DNA from: Apostichopus japonicus
Lineage: Eukaryota > Echinodermata > Holothuroidea > Aspidochirotida > Stichopodidae
Reading direction: 5' to 3'
Length of the DNA stretch: 64,000 nucleotides
NCBI RefSeq assembly: GCF_037975245.1
Contig: NC_092571.1
Location: 27,788,564 to 27,852,563, forward strand
Positions within the stretch are counted from its first letter, which is position 1. Every line of letters begins with the position of its first letter. Below, piece by piece: positions 1 to 12,700 of the stretch. The translations under genes and the position numbers were made by a program. The notes under the pieces are model-generated. The model was not told the DNA's origin. It did no database searches and saw only the letters and a list, made by a program, of their open reading frames with translations.

Positions 1-132
1 CTGCTTTCACAATTGTCTTTGACCTTGTAACTATTACCTAATAACACCATTGCAGATTAACAAATAAAAACAGAGGACAATATCGTTGAAATGACTTTAA
101 ACTGTTCTCCTTCACGTCCATTACTAATTACG

Positions 133-390
133 TCCCATCGTTACACCCCTAATAGTTTAACTCCACATCACTTAATCCCATTGTTGAACCCCTCATAGTT
201 AATCTCTACAGCCCTTAATCCCATCGTTACACCATCATAGTTTATCTCCACAGCCCTTAATCCCATCGTTACACCCTTCATAGTTTATCTCCACAGCCCT
301 TAATCCCATCGTTACACCCCTCATAGTTAATCTCCACAGCCTTTAATCCCATCGTTACAACCTCATGGCTTATCTACACAGCCCTTAATC
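133..390. repeat. 43-bp tandem repeat, about six copies
   Basis: The phrase TCCCATCGTTACACC followed by CTCATAGTTTATCTCCACAG recurs at about 133, 176, 219, 261, 304 and 347, a period of 42-43 bp. The copies differ by a few substitutions and single-base indels, and the array decays at its 3' edge near 390. It is non-coding in all frames. It lies just upstream of a truncated LINE, but I see no sequence link between the two. Confidence 0.9.
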
Positions 391-475
391 CTCTCATCGC
401 TCTTTCCTTTCATTTTACCTTGTCTTCGTTGTGACTATTTTCTCTTTATTTCATTGACATCAACCAAATTTTAAC

Positions 476-1030
476 ATGCATGGTAGTAAGAAATTTGATT
501 TTCCTTTGTTTTTCTTTCTCCATTTTTGTAGCATGATTAAACTAAGATGTCGGTGCAGAAGACTGCTTTGCATGGCCCTTATTCAATGTCTTTTTGACTA
601 CTCTTCTTCTTCTTGGTTCACAGGCCTCAATAATACTCTTAAAAAGAAGCTTCAGATTACTCAAAATAAAGTGGTTCGCTTTATACTTATGCAAGGCCCG
701 AGATTCCATGTTGGGCTGGAGGAAATTTCTGGTCTTGGATTGTTATCCGTAGAGAGTAGAGCTAAATTCATTAGGTTAAACCACACACACAAAATCCTTA
801 ACAACTGTAGTTCTCCTTACCTCACCACCAATTTCACCAAAACCTCTGCCATTCATAACCAGGGGACTCGTTCAAGACATCACAATTTCTATTTTATTGA
901 TTCTAAGGGTGATGTTAGCTCTACTTTCTACTTCACGGCAACTCAGGATTGGAATGCTCTTCCAAACAATATCAAATCCATTAAGACTTCTCATCTTTTT
1001 AGAGCTGAGTTAAGGAAGCATCTCTTGTAA
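476..1030 (+). pseudogene. C-terminal fragment of non-LTR retrotransposon reverse transcriptase ORF (L2/CR1/jockey-like)
   Basis: This reading frame is open for 184 codons and ends in TAA. From about residue 22 on it reads like the thumb and C-terminal tail of a LINE reverse transcriptase: a leader rich in Arg/Lys/Leu, then LIQCLFDYSSSSW, then KKKLQITQNKVVRFIL (the usual 'LQ..QN.A.R.I' helix), and finally the common ending DWNALPNNIKSIKTSHLFR followed by ELRKHLL. The polymerase active site (F/YADD) and the endonuclease lie upstream in a full element and are missing, so this is a 5'-truncated, inactive insertion. The frame is not interrupted, which suggests a fairly young copy. The first ~20 residues may be flanking DNA. 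Assignment to a particular clade (L2, CR1, Crack, jockey) is inference. Confidence 0.8.
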
Positions 1031-1314
1031 TTTTGGGGGTGGGGGGAGAGGGAGGCACTTTTCTGTTTTTTGTGCATTATCTTCATTTTTTGTGTCTTGT
1101 TTATTGGTTCCTTGTTTTTTTCCATTCATTGTGCAATTTTTCGTCTATAGGGCCCCATTGGAAATGGGCCGACGTTCAGTCAGCCTAATGGGTTTAGCTC
1201 CTGTTACTCTTTTTGTTCTTTTCTTTTCCGTCCTTTTTGTCCATTTTGTCTTTGTAATAGTTTTGTATTTTGAACAATCTGAGTGCGAATAAAATCAAAT
1301 CAAATCAAATCAAA
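530..1314 (+). mobile_element. 5'-truncated LINE insertion with 3' UTR and (AAATC)n tail
   Basis: The element comprises the reverse-transcriptase tail, a ~260-bp 3' UTR and a terminal run of AAATC units at 1291-1314. The 3' UTR contains a short hairpin at about 1150-1170 (GGGCCCCATT paired with AAATGGGCC), the kind of structure read by LINE enzymes for target-primed reverse transcription. A short repeated 3' tail in place of poly(A) is typical of CR1/L2-like families. The 5' edge is uncertain, and no target-site duplication was identified. Confidence 0.75.
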
Positions 1315-2732
1315 GATAAATAGACAGGGTTTTTGCCAGCGTATTTATTCAAACTTCCAAAAGGAGAAGTGGTACTGCGTTTTCAGCCGCATTAAATCAA
1401 TATAAAACACACAGTAAAAGCGGACATGTTGTTTCTTCATTTCCTTTGTAGGCTTAAACTTCTTTTTTTATTGATGATTGTTAAATTCTATATATTCTCT
1501 TCTTAAAGGGAATCGTGCCACTACCCTTGAGGTTGCACCGCCATGATCACGTGGTCCATTCTGTGACGTTTGACAATGCAAACATTGTATTGATTTTGAA
1601 ATATTTAAATCTCCCGGGATAAATGTCATTTTAACTGCATTCATAAGAATAATACATCATTTGCATATTTGAATAACCACGAGATTAATATGCAGATACC
1701 ACATGAATGTGTGTATCTAATATAATTAACATCAAATATAGTTCAATGAACGCCTAGGAGGTATGAAAACCCAGCACATCTTGATTAAAATAATTACCAT
1801 GGTCCTATTCCATTTCAAGAAACACTTTACTGAGGTAACACAACATAGAGACAATATATTGACCATGAAATTGCTCAATATATCAATGACAGAAATTTTG
1901 ATAACTACGTGAAAAATTACAAGACAAAGACATGTAAAACACCATTAAAGCAATATGTGAGTCTATATGTTTGTGCAATCCTCGTCAAATAAGATAAATC
2001 AAAATAAATAAATACAAAATGTTCTTCATTATGTCAGATCTAGTTCGGATATTATCGTCCTACTTCTTGTACTTATAGCTATATTCTTTATCTCTCTCTC
2101 CTCCTCTCAGATCCATTTTTATCGACAATTCAAATGAAAAAAAAATATCTTTTTTGAACATATATTTTGGGGAAACTTAAATTACACACTGGTGATCAAT
2201 CAATATTTTTTCTTATATTAGTTTACGTTCAATGTGTTCTCTGAGTCGTTAATCTAATTAGCGCTTGAAATCCCCGAGGTCATGTAAGATCATTTGAGTT
2301 CACTTTAACGGGGATAAGGTAAAAAACTGTACACAACGCACAGCACGTTAGGCATACCTACAAAACCATATTTACTTGGAAGAAAACAATTCTTTCCCTG
2401 GGAGGGAGCGGGAGGGGGGGGGGTGGGAGTCTCCTTTTGTTTAGGTGACTAGTTGGGAGAGCTTCAAACTTGAAATTAAGACGCAATGTAGTAATTAATA
2501 TTTCTATTTTATTATAAACTTTAGATAAACCATCTGAAAGAGAGACAACACTGATAAAATATTTCTAAAAAGTGGTATTGTCGATTATAGACATATAGTG
2601 AATTATCAATATCGATTCATGACAGACCTACTAACAGGGATATTCCGATGACAGACTATGTTGAAGAGAAAAGTATTCCACGCTGTTACTTGAAAACACA
2701 ATATCAATATCTTGTCCCTAACGTGAGATATG
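1315..2732. other. No gene recognised
   Basis: AT-rich sequence without a reading frame that looks coding on either strand. It contains a G-rich run at about 2400-2430 with potential to fold as a G-quadruplex. Otherwise I see nothing. Confidence 0.6.
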
Positions 2733-3195
2733 TTTGATTGAATGTAACCTATTTTGACTGAGTATTACTTCAAGAAGTGAAACACAGTATAGGTGGTCTT
2801 TGATGTCATCTGGGCATATGTTCTTCAAAAGCTAATCCTAAAAATCATATATTTTGAATGTTCGATTGACTGTCAATGTTCTCTGTTATTATAATTTCAA
2901 CCAAACTTTTCTGTTGTTGCAGATTTTTTCCTCCTCTGTGGATATAATCCTATGATTGAAATATTATAATACCCCAAAGAAAAGACATTTTTCAGATGAA
3001 TTGTTCTGGTGACGTCAATCATGCTGTTGTTGCCAGGTGCATTTCAAAAATATCATCGTTTGAAGGAAAACAATTCATATCCTTTCGATACAAACTGCGG
3101 GATGCCGTGGTATTGACCTAAAGATGTAGAATAATTCTGCAATTCTTTAGCTAAGCAATTAGGGTCAGCCACCAGGAAGTTCTCTTAAGTGATAG
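2733..3195 (+). repeat. Copy A of a diverged dispersed repeat (partner at 32873-33375)
   Basis: Shares ordered short blocks with 32873-33375 on the same strand: a TTGATTGAATGTAACCTA-like block, TTTTGACTG, a GTCATC...TGTTCTTCAAAAGCT block, TGTTGTTGCCAG, and near the end CAATTAGG with TCAGCCA and AAGTGA. The blocks keep order and similar spacing over about 460-500 bp, which chance would not give. There is no coding capacity. I infer an old non-autonomous transposon or SINE-like family. Confidence 0.6.
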
Positions 3196-5245
3196 CTACC
3201 CCTCTCTGAATAATTTTAATTTAGACTTTCACATTGAAAGAAATGTACCATACTAGTTGGAATAGTGGAGTTTATGTATGTCTCATGGACTACTTAGCTT
3301 AGTGACATATAGTTGAAGGAATGATGTTATCGATATGAAACAATTCTTCCAAATAATTTAGAAACATATATCATCAATATATAAAAATCGACTACAAACA
3401 GAATTCTCATGAGAGATAACCTAAATAAATAAAAAAGACTCTTAAAATGGACGATGGACATTCTAAGAGGCAGTGAGACCGGGTGAGATTGGCTTGGGAA
3501 TGTCCAGTGTCGTTTAATATCTTGTTCAGTTGATAGACAAGTTTCAATTTTAAATTGTAAGTGGCTGTCTTACGTAGATGAGCACAGAAGATTGTCAACG
3601 TCTCATGTAGTAGATAGTAGATATTACATCCACCTTTAAAGGGACGGAATTGTTGTTATGTTTTGTTAACCTTCTGAGCAGTAGAAATTTATACAAAAAG
3701 TATTATATAATTACCAAAATTTTAGTCTTTTTGTCTTTTGAATACGTCATTTAGGCGAGATTCATGGCAATGCAGAATAGCAACAACAAACATGGCCTGA
3801 TAAGAACGAATAAAAGATACGAAAAAAGTACTTCCCAAGTATAGAGAAACTTTAACGTGTCAAACAATTTGATGTATCTTTCCTAGCTTCTACATTTGGA
3901 GTGGTCTTGTTGGATGATACTCGTGCAAACAAATTTTAAGCTTCTTTTTCGACATGAACTTCAGTATGAAGCACTTGACATATTCAAGCAATCACATTTC
4001 TGACATGTTCTGAAGTAGAGAGATCTCAACCGCAAATACACAATTAAACCGTTCCGTAAAAAAACCGTTCCGTTACCACACATTGCGAAGATTAAATATG
4101 AGCAAAGATTCTATGCACAGTTTGAGTAGAAGGAAAATGTTTCTCAGCTAGTTTAAATTGTTATGAAAAAGAAACCCGATATATACGTCTTATGTAAAGA
4201 GTACGTTGAATTTTTTTCTTGAGTCATCATATTTACGGTATATCAATATCCCGACTGTTAATATTTCTTGCAAAAAGAAATCCTTTTACAACAACATTTT
4301 CCCCTTTTACATTGTTTTATTTTAGCTCCAAATGGTAGCTTTGGGGACTTTGCGTTGTGCTATTTTCATTCCTTTATCATGCGTATTTGGAGTGTATTAT
4401 TTGGGTTTTCCTTGTGTTTGTAATAGGTTACTTTAAAAGCATAAACAAATAGTATCTTTCAAACAAAAAAAGGGTCGACATGTTTAGATTTGAAATATTT
4501 CAATTCCTAAACTGCCAGAAGACATATTCACACGTAATAGGAATGTTAATGTCAATTATCAATGTTTTAAATGATTTGTTTGGTTTGTTTGTTTTATATA
4601 CAGTCTGAGAAGTTTTTCCTTATTTCTTAAAAGTCTCCAATTTGCAACTAACCTAACTAAAACAATGAAAACAATATGAAAAAAATCTGTTTATGTTTTC
4701 AGTTTTTAATCTAGAATATTGTTTGAAATAAATGCCAGTCAATTCGCGGTCATAAAGGTCACTAACTCAATGGAATTTTGCTTTTTATTATTTATTTTTG
4801 AACCTGTTTTATGAGTTTTATATTTCATGTGAAAAGTTTCTCCAGCGGTGCGCTGAATGTTCTGATAGCACGGAAATAACATTTTTCTTGATGGAACCTA
4901 TATTCGTAAACATACAATATTTGCCCTTTTGTGACTTCTAAATTACTCCCTCGGGACAGAATAATGGAGCTAATTCAAACACTTTTCGAATTAAGCGAAC
5001 ATTAAGATGCAGTAAGAGGTACCATAACTGTACTTACTAAGCTATTACAAATGTAGGATATACAGTGCGGCCTTATAATAAGGATTTGACTGTCTCTTTC
5101 AAATTGTCTATGTAACTGGAAGTTGCAATTTGCCAGTTTTGACGTCTCTAAAATATTTTCAAAGGCAAAACAAGGACATTTTTGTAGTGAGATCACTACA
5201 AGCATGAACTGGGTTGAGAGTTTAGTACTTGTAGAATTATGATAG
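3196..5245. other. No gene recognised
   Basis: AT-rich intergenic or intronic sequence. The only small structure seen is a short direct repeat of ACCGTTCCGT at about 4050-4075. No reading frame has protein-like composition or flanking splice sites. Confidence 0.55.
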
Positions 5246-5250
5246 TCTGT

Positions 5251-5435
5251 GAACTTGAGTGCGGAGTGTTACCTCAACTACAGCTTTAACATTGACATTC
5301 AAATCACGGCTGTTGTAATTATGACAGAATTTGAACGTGAGTGCGGAGTGTTACCTCAACTACAGCTTTAACACTGATATTCAAACCTTGACTGTTGTAA
5401 TTATGATTGTCTGTGAACGTGAGTGCATGTGGTGT
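5251..5435. repeat. 82-bp tandem repeat, about 2.3 copies
   Basis: The block beginning GAACTTGAGTGCGGAGTG recurs at 5251, 5333 and (partly) 5415 with an 82-bp period. The first two copies are nearly identical. The third is cut after about 20 bp by diverged sequence. Non-coding. Confidence 0.85.
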
Positions 5436-5712
5436 GTTACTTCAACTATAAATAGACAAGTACTTTGAAAGGAATGAAGAACATATACATAAATCAGATG
5501 CTGTCAACACGAAAGTGCGAAATATATACAATGTTTAATTAATCAATTTAAGTTAACTAAATACCGATTTACTCTATGATTATCTGCATATAATTTTGTT
5601 AGATGTGATTAAATAAACCCTGGTGAAAAGGTGAAAAAAGGGTGCAGTAATGGAGTATAAAAATGTTTCGCATATGACGCGATTGAAGTTCATATAGTTT
5701 TCCCTTTTATTT

Positions 5713-6216
5713 AAAGGATTGGTTCAGTTGTCATACATGTTTATGTTATATGAAAGAGGACAATAAAAGAAACACAATGGTGAAAAAAAATTGTTCAAAT
5801 ATCTTTTTCGGTTAAAGAGATATTCAAGTGTAAAGTTTTATCAGATTGTGTAGAAACTGCTGAAATCTGGCTAGCTGTGATGTCACATCCTCACATTCCT
5901 GAAAAGTCTTTGTTTTTTTTTTCTAAATATTTTGTGAGATTTCATGACTTTCAACCAAAAGATATGTCAGGAGATCTCATATTTGTCAAAGGAAGTATTT
6001 GAGATTAAACATCTGAAGAATTTTTGATTATATTATATTCAAATGTGTTAAAAATGTAAATAATTTTTAAAGAAATATAAAGAAATTTTGATATCTTCAA
6101 AGTGTCATATCTCCTTAACAGAGCATGCTATCATGGTAGTTTCTTCACTGTTCTTTTTGTCTTTTTGTGCTCTTTCATACAAAATAGACATGTCAAACAC
6201 CTGAACCAATCCTTTT
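5713..6216. mobile_element. MITE-like element with ~55-bp terminal inverted repeats
   Basis: The left end reads AAAGGATTGGTTCAG and continues through a TATGAAAGAG block to about 5771. The right end, read on the minus strand from 6216, gives AAAAGGATTGGTTCAGGTGT and continues through TATGAAAGAGCACA. The inverted repeats are about 55 bp with scattered mismatches and enclose roughly 390 bp of AT-rich non-coding DNA. No transposase remnant is visible, so this is a non-autonomous element. The flanks are T/A-rich and the target-site duplication (perhaps TA or TTAA) could not be settled, so the superfamily stays open. Confidence 0.75.
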
Positions 6217-6426
6217 ATTATACATGAAATTCGGTAGCAATAGAGTATACAGGCTCCTTATCATTTCATTAATTGGGCTAACTGCAACCTTGATGTATTT
6301 CAATCTGCTTGCGATGTACTTTTTGACGCTACACGCCGTGCTTGCTGTCCGGACCTCAGAAATATAAATCAAAGTTTACGATGGATCATTTTATTCACGT
6401 CATCGATATCAAATGATGTAACAATG

Positions 6427-6715
6427 ATCCTCGCAGATTTCAAGGATTCTCTCGCTCGAATTAATTTCATTGTCATGTCTTCAATAACCAGACTGGGCAT
6501 AAAATATCTTGCCTCTAATTTGCATAATTGGCTAAATGTGTATATAGTCTGTTCTAATAAATAAAATAAAAATTATCCTCGCAGATTTCCAAGATTCTCT
6601 CGCTCGAATTAGTTTTATTGGCACCTATTCAATCATCTGGCTGTGCATTAAATATCTTGCCTCCTTTGCATAATAATGTCTAAATGTGTATAGTCTGTTA
6701 TAAATAACTGTTATT
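6427..6715. repeat. 148-bp tandem duplication
   Basis: ATCCTCGCAGATTTC, CTCTCGCTCGAATTA, AAATATCTTGCCTC and CTAAATGTGTATA occur in this order starting at 6427 and again at 6575. The two copies are about 80-85 percent alike by eye. Non-coding on both strands. Confidence 0.85.
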
Positions 6716-6719
6716 TTGG

Positions 6720-8258
6720 AAGTAATGTGATGGTCATGCGCATTGAAAACAATTACATCATTTATTCGACTGCCATGATGAGGAGCAACTGAACTTAACG
6801 ACATCGAACTTACCATGTATCATTGAACTGCTGATGAAAAACAAAATGACTTTTTCATTTGTTCATTCTCTCCAAATGTGTTCATATTTGTGGACATTCC
6901 ATCAAATGAGATGGTTTTGCCTGGGGATCGATAGAAGCCTAGCCCAGTAAAAACATTTCTCCATGTTTGGTATTTCATAAAAAGTGAAAAACAAAAAGAT
7001 ATTATGGGTAGGTAGAGAGGGAGGAGAAATCCATTTCTTGGGTGAGGAAAAAGATTGTCAAATTAACTTTCATGGAATTTGATTTTGGTAGCAAGGGCAT
7101 GACACCAGGATATCGATAATAGATAATAAAAGATGTCAGTCATTCGCATTGAAGGGTTGTTATTACAAAATTAGTAATTACTTTTTACTTATGATTGTCC
7201 TCCTGGCTTTTCTCATAGATACCAGCAGCATCGGAATCATGTTAAGTTGTTTATATACATTTCATCTTTACATATTGGTCCATGACCTGGTTAGTCATGC
7301 ATAATATGGATCCATATTGTTTTAATTTCAAGCCGGTCATGGGATAATCAACTATTCTGAAGGTCTCCTCCACGCACTGTGCACTGTTGATCAAAATATT
7401 GTTTTACTATTAAAAAAATGAAATCATGCAGGGCTTGTATTTTCGTCTTCTGACAATTGAGACGATATTTTAGCATATTTTCGGTGTTTGATAGGTGCAT
7501 GGTCTTAAACCACAGCTATGCAAGTGTTCTCAGTGTATTAATTTGTTCTGGGTGCTAAATTAAGGAAACTTGTTGTGAGTATACATATTTACACATCAAT
7601 GTTCACGCAGGCTTAGAAAGTATAATTATGGCATATTCCTGTGTCTTATGGTTGAGTAATTATGGGGATCTACCGCCACGCCTAAGATTTAAAGAGGGTA
7701 CTAGTTCCGCGAAACTTTATAAGCCGCAGTTAATGACTGAAGATCATACCTGTACCATGAGTTGATCACTAGTAGTATGTACAATTTGATTCGGTATTAC
7801 TGAAGGAGAGATCTCTTGAAAGGTAATGTCGAAGTTTCAAGTCAAACTAATCTGTTTGAAGCACCTAGATGTTTATAAAGTACCTATCTTTTCGTACGGC
7901 CGAACTGAACCGCACAAGTGATAACTTTAAACATCGAAATGCCTTATCATAAACTAAGTGGGATTATAACATCTCAGGGTGAGACATATTCAACGTTAGT
8001 TATTAATACCAGTATCGAAACCGATCAATTGATGTTTCAGTTGATTATTCCGCTCGAGTACAGGCAGGATATCATTCTTTATGTGTCATTTTATTTCAAT
8101 ATTAATCAAATTCATTCAATCATACGATTATTGCTTATGGGTGTGATTTTCAAATCTAGTGATGCAATAATAACCTTCAGCAATGTCACATGTTTTATAG
8201 CTTCTATCCTATTAGACAAGTGGCTGCTACGATTTTAATGAGATAACGTATAGCACAC

Positions 8259-8260
<2 letters not shown>
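6720..8260. other. No gene recognised
   Basis: AT-rich. Holds a perfect 16-bp palindrome AATATGGATCCATATT near 7303-7318. The reading frame at 7918-8238 begins with GTG and has hydrophobic, AT-driven composition; I do not count it as a gene. Confidence 0.5.
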
Positions 8261-8261
<1 letters not shown>

Positions 8262-8310
<49 letters not shown>

Positions 8311-8322
8311 TTATATATATAA
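8262..8322. repeat. (AT)n microsatellite
   Basis: About 60 bp of alternating A and T with a few interruptions (GT and TT). Confidence 0.97.
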
Positions 8323-9685
8323 CAACCATTTGAATTTATCTATTTTAAAACCTTCGGTTATGGGTTCATGATCGTTTTACAAAGAAATATTTGGTATATC
8401 GGCTGAGATTATATAGTATATATGCTGTAGCTGTGTAATTAATATTGTATTGATATTACATGCAGGAAGCCATTTAATACGAAATCGAAACACTGAAATC
8501 CATATTGCTTTCATTTTAACAGGACCTAAAGATCCATACTTTGTATGACGTCACTCGAAGGCAAACAACTTTGATTGGTTGGTTTATTTTAATCAACTTT
8601 AGGAAAAGCAATCGAAGAAGTGTGTATCCTCAGGACACGTTGATCACGCTTTATTAACCAATCATAGTGCTAAACTTAAAATTAAACATTTTCGTGGTCT
8701 CAATGATTAGATAAAGCAAAGTTAGTCGTTTCCTCTTCGACGAGTTGTGGCTCTGAAATTGAATAATTAGTTTTATAGCTTTTATTCGAGCTTGGGTGTA
8801 CAAAATTGAAAAAAAAAATGTTATATTATTTTTCTTTATAGTGGTAAAAACATTTGTTACGTCTGAAAACGTGACTGGTCATGATATTAATTTGATGCCT
8901 TTTTCTTTGTTTAAATTGATGGAAAACTAATATAGTCTGTATAACAAAACCAGACCAAAAACATGAGGAGGACATTATTAATTTCTGTTTCAATTAAATA
9001 GAAACTTTTCATTACATCTTGTTTTTTGGGGAATATATTTATTATAGTTAATTGCGATTATGTTTAAGGGGGAGGAAATGTTCAAAGTTGAAAGTCCACA
9101 TTTTATTTCAATATTTGTCTCTTTGGAATTACTCCATCATTTATTAATATACATAGGAGATAGAAAGACAATTACTGATAGGGAAAACATACAAACAATT
9201 AAGGTCACACACTGTTAATTCATCCTGGTAGTTGTTTGTTTGTTTATGTTTTCGACTTGCTGGTCATCTGGCGTGATAGTAAAATCAGACATTTACTCGC
9301 AGAAGCGTGACTCGTGTTTTGAAGGGCATCTCTATACCATCAAAACACATGTGTACATGAACTAAGACCCCTTTAGTAATAAGAAATGAAAAGAAAAACC
9401 TATATCCCTAAGAGGAGTCAATTTACTTATTTTCACTTTAGACATTAATTCCTCAAAGTTAAGAAATTTTTTTGAAGGGTTTCAACCATATATGTTTACT
9501 CAACGGTATAGGCTATATACAGATGAATTTTCACTAACAGCCTAAATGAACATAATACGCACGAACATAATCTTAAAAGTCTGATATATAAAGAATTCAT
9601 TAACAACTCTTAGGACCTTGTAATTTGTTTCGATCCTTTATTGCACCTTGCAGTTTTTGTTCTACTATGCTGTAATCGTGAACTC
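8323..9685. other. No gene recognised
   Basis: AT-rich sequence with poly(T)/poly(A) runs and no frame that looks coding on either strand. Confidence 0.5.
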
Positions 9686-9689
9686 ATTT

Positions 9690-9770
9690 TGCTTCTTACA
9701 AAGCGCATTGAGACCGTCGGTATATAATGCGCTATATAAATAAGTATTATTATTATTATTATTTTTTTAA
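9690..9770 (+). mobile_element. 3' tail of a SINE-like element, 5'-truncated
   Basis: AAAGCGCATTGAGACC, then TGCGCTATATAAATAAG and an (ATT)n tract. The same arrangement (GCGCTTTGAGCA, GCGCTTTATAAATCC, AT-rich end) is found on the minus strand at the far end of the SINE at 16195-16475, so this is most likely a truncated copy of that family or one sharing its tail. The tRNA-like head is absent here. Confidence 0.6.
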
Positions 9771-12700
9771 TTCCCATAGTAAATTTCTTTGTAAAACTAA
9801 TCGAACCCCGGTTTGTGCGTTTCAGCGATTTCCGTGTGTTACTTTGGTACGAAAAAAAAGCTATATAAATACATAAGTACATATATCATGACATATAGCA
9901 TGCACTAAAATAATTTGGAGAGTATCATGTTTAAGGAACAGAGTAAGTGAAAGTAACAGAGCTCTCCTATGGGAGTTATGCAGCAGATACCTATCTATAA
10001 ATTTACCAAGCTGTGTATCGGTTTCTGAAACAACTGTTGATCCGCTTATGTATACACAGTCGTTAACTATCAAGTTATCCATGAAGGATCGTTCTCGAGT
10101 TTCCAACCATGATACCGAAAGGATTGCTGTTTTTTTTTTCGTTTTTTTTTTCTCTGCATATTTATAGTAAAAAAAGTACTTGAGTGATATCTCGTGATAG
10201 GTTACGTGATTTGCATATTGCTTCCCCCCGAAAACTTTACCGCGCTCTTTTCTCTGTGAAAACAAAACGAACGGCGGCGAATCTTGTGGTCTCAGAGGGA
10301 ATTTGAAGATAACTTCGAAGAAAAAGATGACGTCATTAAGTGGGCTCTTCTTGTTCGTAAGTGATAGTACCTCCGTCTCCGTCTATTCAAACTAGATATC
10401 GCCCGTTAAATGCCTTGTACGAATACTGCCCAGATAACCGTGGCATGCAATATCAACAACCTGCTACCCGGGGGCGTCATCATTTCCACACAATTTCAAA
10501 TATTTAAAACCTACGGCAACGTGGATGTCATACACGGCAGAGTGGCCACTTAGAAACATTTTAACCTTGTCAATCACCCGTGGGATACATTGGGAGGAGC
10601 CAGATTCTTTCATTCTTTCTATCTTTCTTTCTTTTTATTATAAATATTTACCATTACCTCGAAACAACCAAATTAAAATTCATAAGTTGAAAAAGAAAAA
10701 GGTTGTTTTTTTTTGTCTAAAGAAAAAGGGTGCTTTTTTGTGTCTATAGAAACCCCCTCCCCCACCCCTCCCCCTTCCCCTCGGTAGTAGAGAGTCGATG
10801 TATAAGTAGAGAATATTTCTTTCGGTTTAGTTAACGTAGGTTAAACAACGATGGAAGAAAAAGAAGAAGAAAGGAGACAATTTGGTTCTCTATCGAGAGT
10901 TGCTGATTTGATTTCAAGTTTGACATGGATTTGTTTGTCGAACGAACTTATACTCGAGCAAGGAATGATTAACCTTGTTAGAGGAAGTGGAATTGAGGAA
11001 AGTGAAACGTGATAGTCAAGCAGAGATTTCATGTGTAAGTCAAGAACAAAAAGCGAACTGTATTTACAAACCATTTTGAAACTGGCGCGAGTTGCTTGCA
11101 GGCACGTGTATAGACTACCACGCAATGTCTTTCAGTTAAAGGGAGAGATAAAAGACGGGGAAAGAAATATGTAGGTGAATGAAATAGACTGAAGTATAGT
11201 ATAAAGTAACTTATTATAAGCAGTCTTTGTAAGTTTGTGTGTGTTTTTGTGCGTGTGTGTCGGTGTTTTATTTGTCACATGAAGTTACTGTACTTTTCCT
11301 TTTGTGCGTTTTGTCAAGACCTTCCAACTCACGTAAAATACGGTATTCAATGTGTTACATTAGGAAGCTTTTTAAGAATATTCCAAAGAGCCATATACAT
11401 GTAAATCATTTTGAGACGAAAGAAAACAAAAACTGTAACATGCATTAATATATAAAACTATAGTGAATATTTCAAAATCGGGCTGATATGTAGCTTTGTG
11501 AAGTAAAGGGAAACGAACAGAGTGATGTTTACTCGCTAACCGAAATGATTCACATTCAACTATTTCCCCATAAACTTATTTCTTGTTTAATCCTTCTATG
11601 CTTACTTTTTCTAACCCTGATGTTTCATACGTTTCGATCTAGCCTACCGAGTTGTTTCAATTACTGATAAAAGCCTACGTGTACACGTTATGACCTGTCC
11701 TGTTTTAAAACTATACGCTACTTTATGGGACAATCGTGATGATTTCTCTGCTTCTCTGCTTCCAAAGTGATTGACATTTAGATCATTTGATTAGTTCTCT
11801 GCCTTATAGAGAGAATCCAAGTCTCTTTACCATCTTTCTTCTGTACCTGTTGTTTTTGTTCAAACTTAACACTTACATACTTAAGGCTACTTCATTATTC
11901 ACCTTTAACTGAGAAGCAAATAATCCGGTTTAACTTAAAACGATTAAGGATGATATGTAGGCCTATCTAGGCTTCGGGCTCTTATTCGATCGAGATTCAA
12001 AACAGCTTTTTTTCTACTTCTACTTCATAAACTAGAAAGGAAATGTTCGTTTAAAAAAAATTGCCAATTTATTTCGAGACTAACACAATCTGGCATGATA
12101 TTCCAAGTGTCAAATTTCATATCAGAGTATAAATCAAATTTTCAAACTCGATGACAACTTTGATCTGTTTTGATCTTTCTTCTTCTTCTTTTTCCTTTTT
12201 CAAAAGAAGGATATCAAGAAGAGGCTAACTTAGTATTGATTAAAGAGAAGGAAACATATTTTCAAGGCAATGAAAAGGGGTTAACATTATAAAGGGAAGG
12301 CTGACGTTTGACGAAGCTGGAAACTTCGGACATGTCATTGTTTTCAGTTGTGTCTTAACTCTCTTTTTTCCTTTTTCTTCTTTAATTTGACTGTTTTAGT
12401 ATAGAGTAACAACACATCTACGATAACTAAACAGAAAAGAAAAGAAAGTCTGATATGAAATTACAAATAAAACAACAGCAACTCGCTCGACAAGATTACC
12501 TTAACGGATTTAGTATCTACCAGCAGTGACATGAGGATGACACACCAACAATATTGGAATATGCTAAAAATACATGACATTTTACAGCAAACAAAAACCT
12601 ATCAAATGTCATACACTTAATATCACCTACAGATGTCCAGTGCAATCTTATAAAGTCACGGCAAATTTAAAGCCTAACATTTTTTAGGACAGTTCCAAGT

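Noticed and set aside
7918-8238. 106-codon plus-strand frame
   Set aside because: Starts with GTG, composition is AT-driven and hydrophobic, and there are no splice or start signals.
10851-11012. 53-codon ATG frame with an acidic N-terminus
   Set aside because: Only a start and stop are visible; no splice donor, conserved motif or poly(A) signal nearby.
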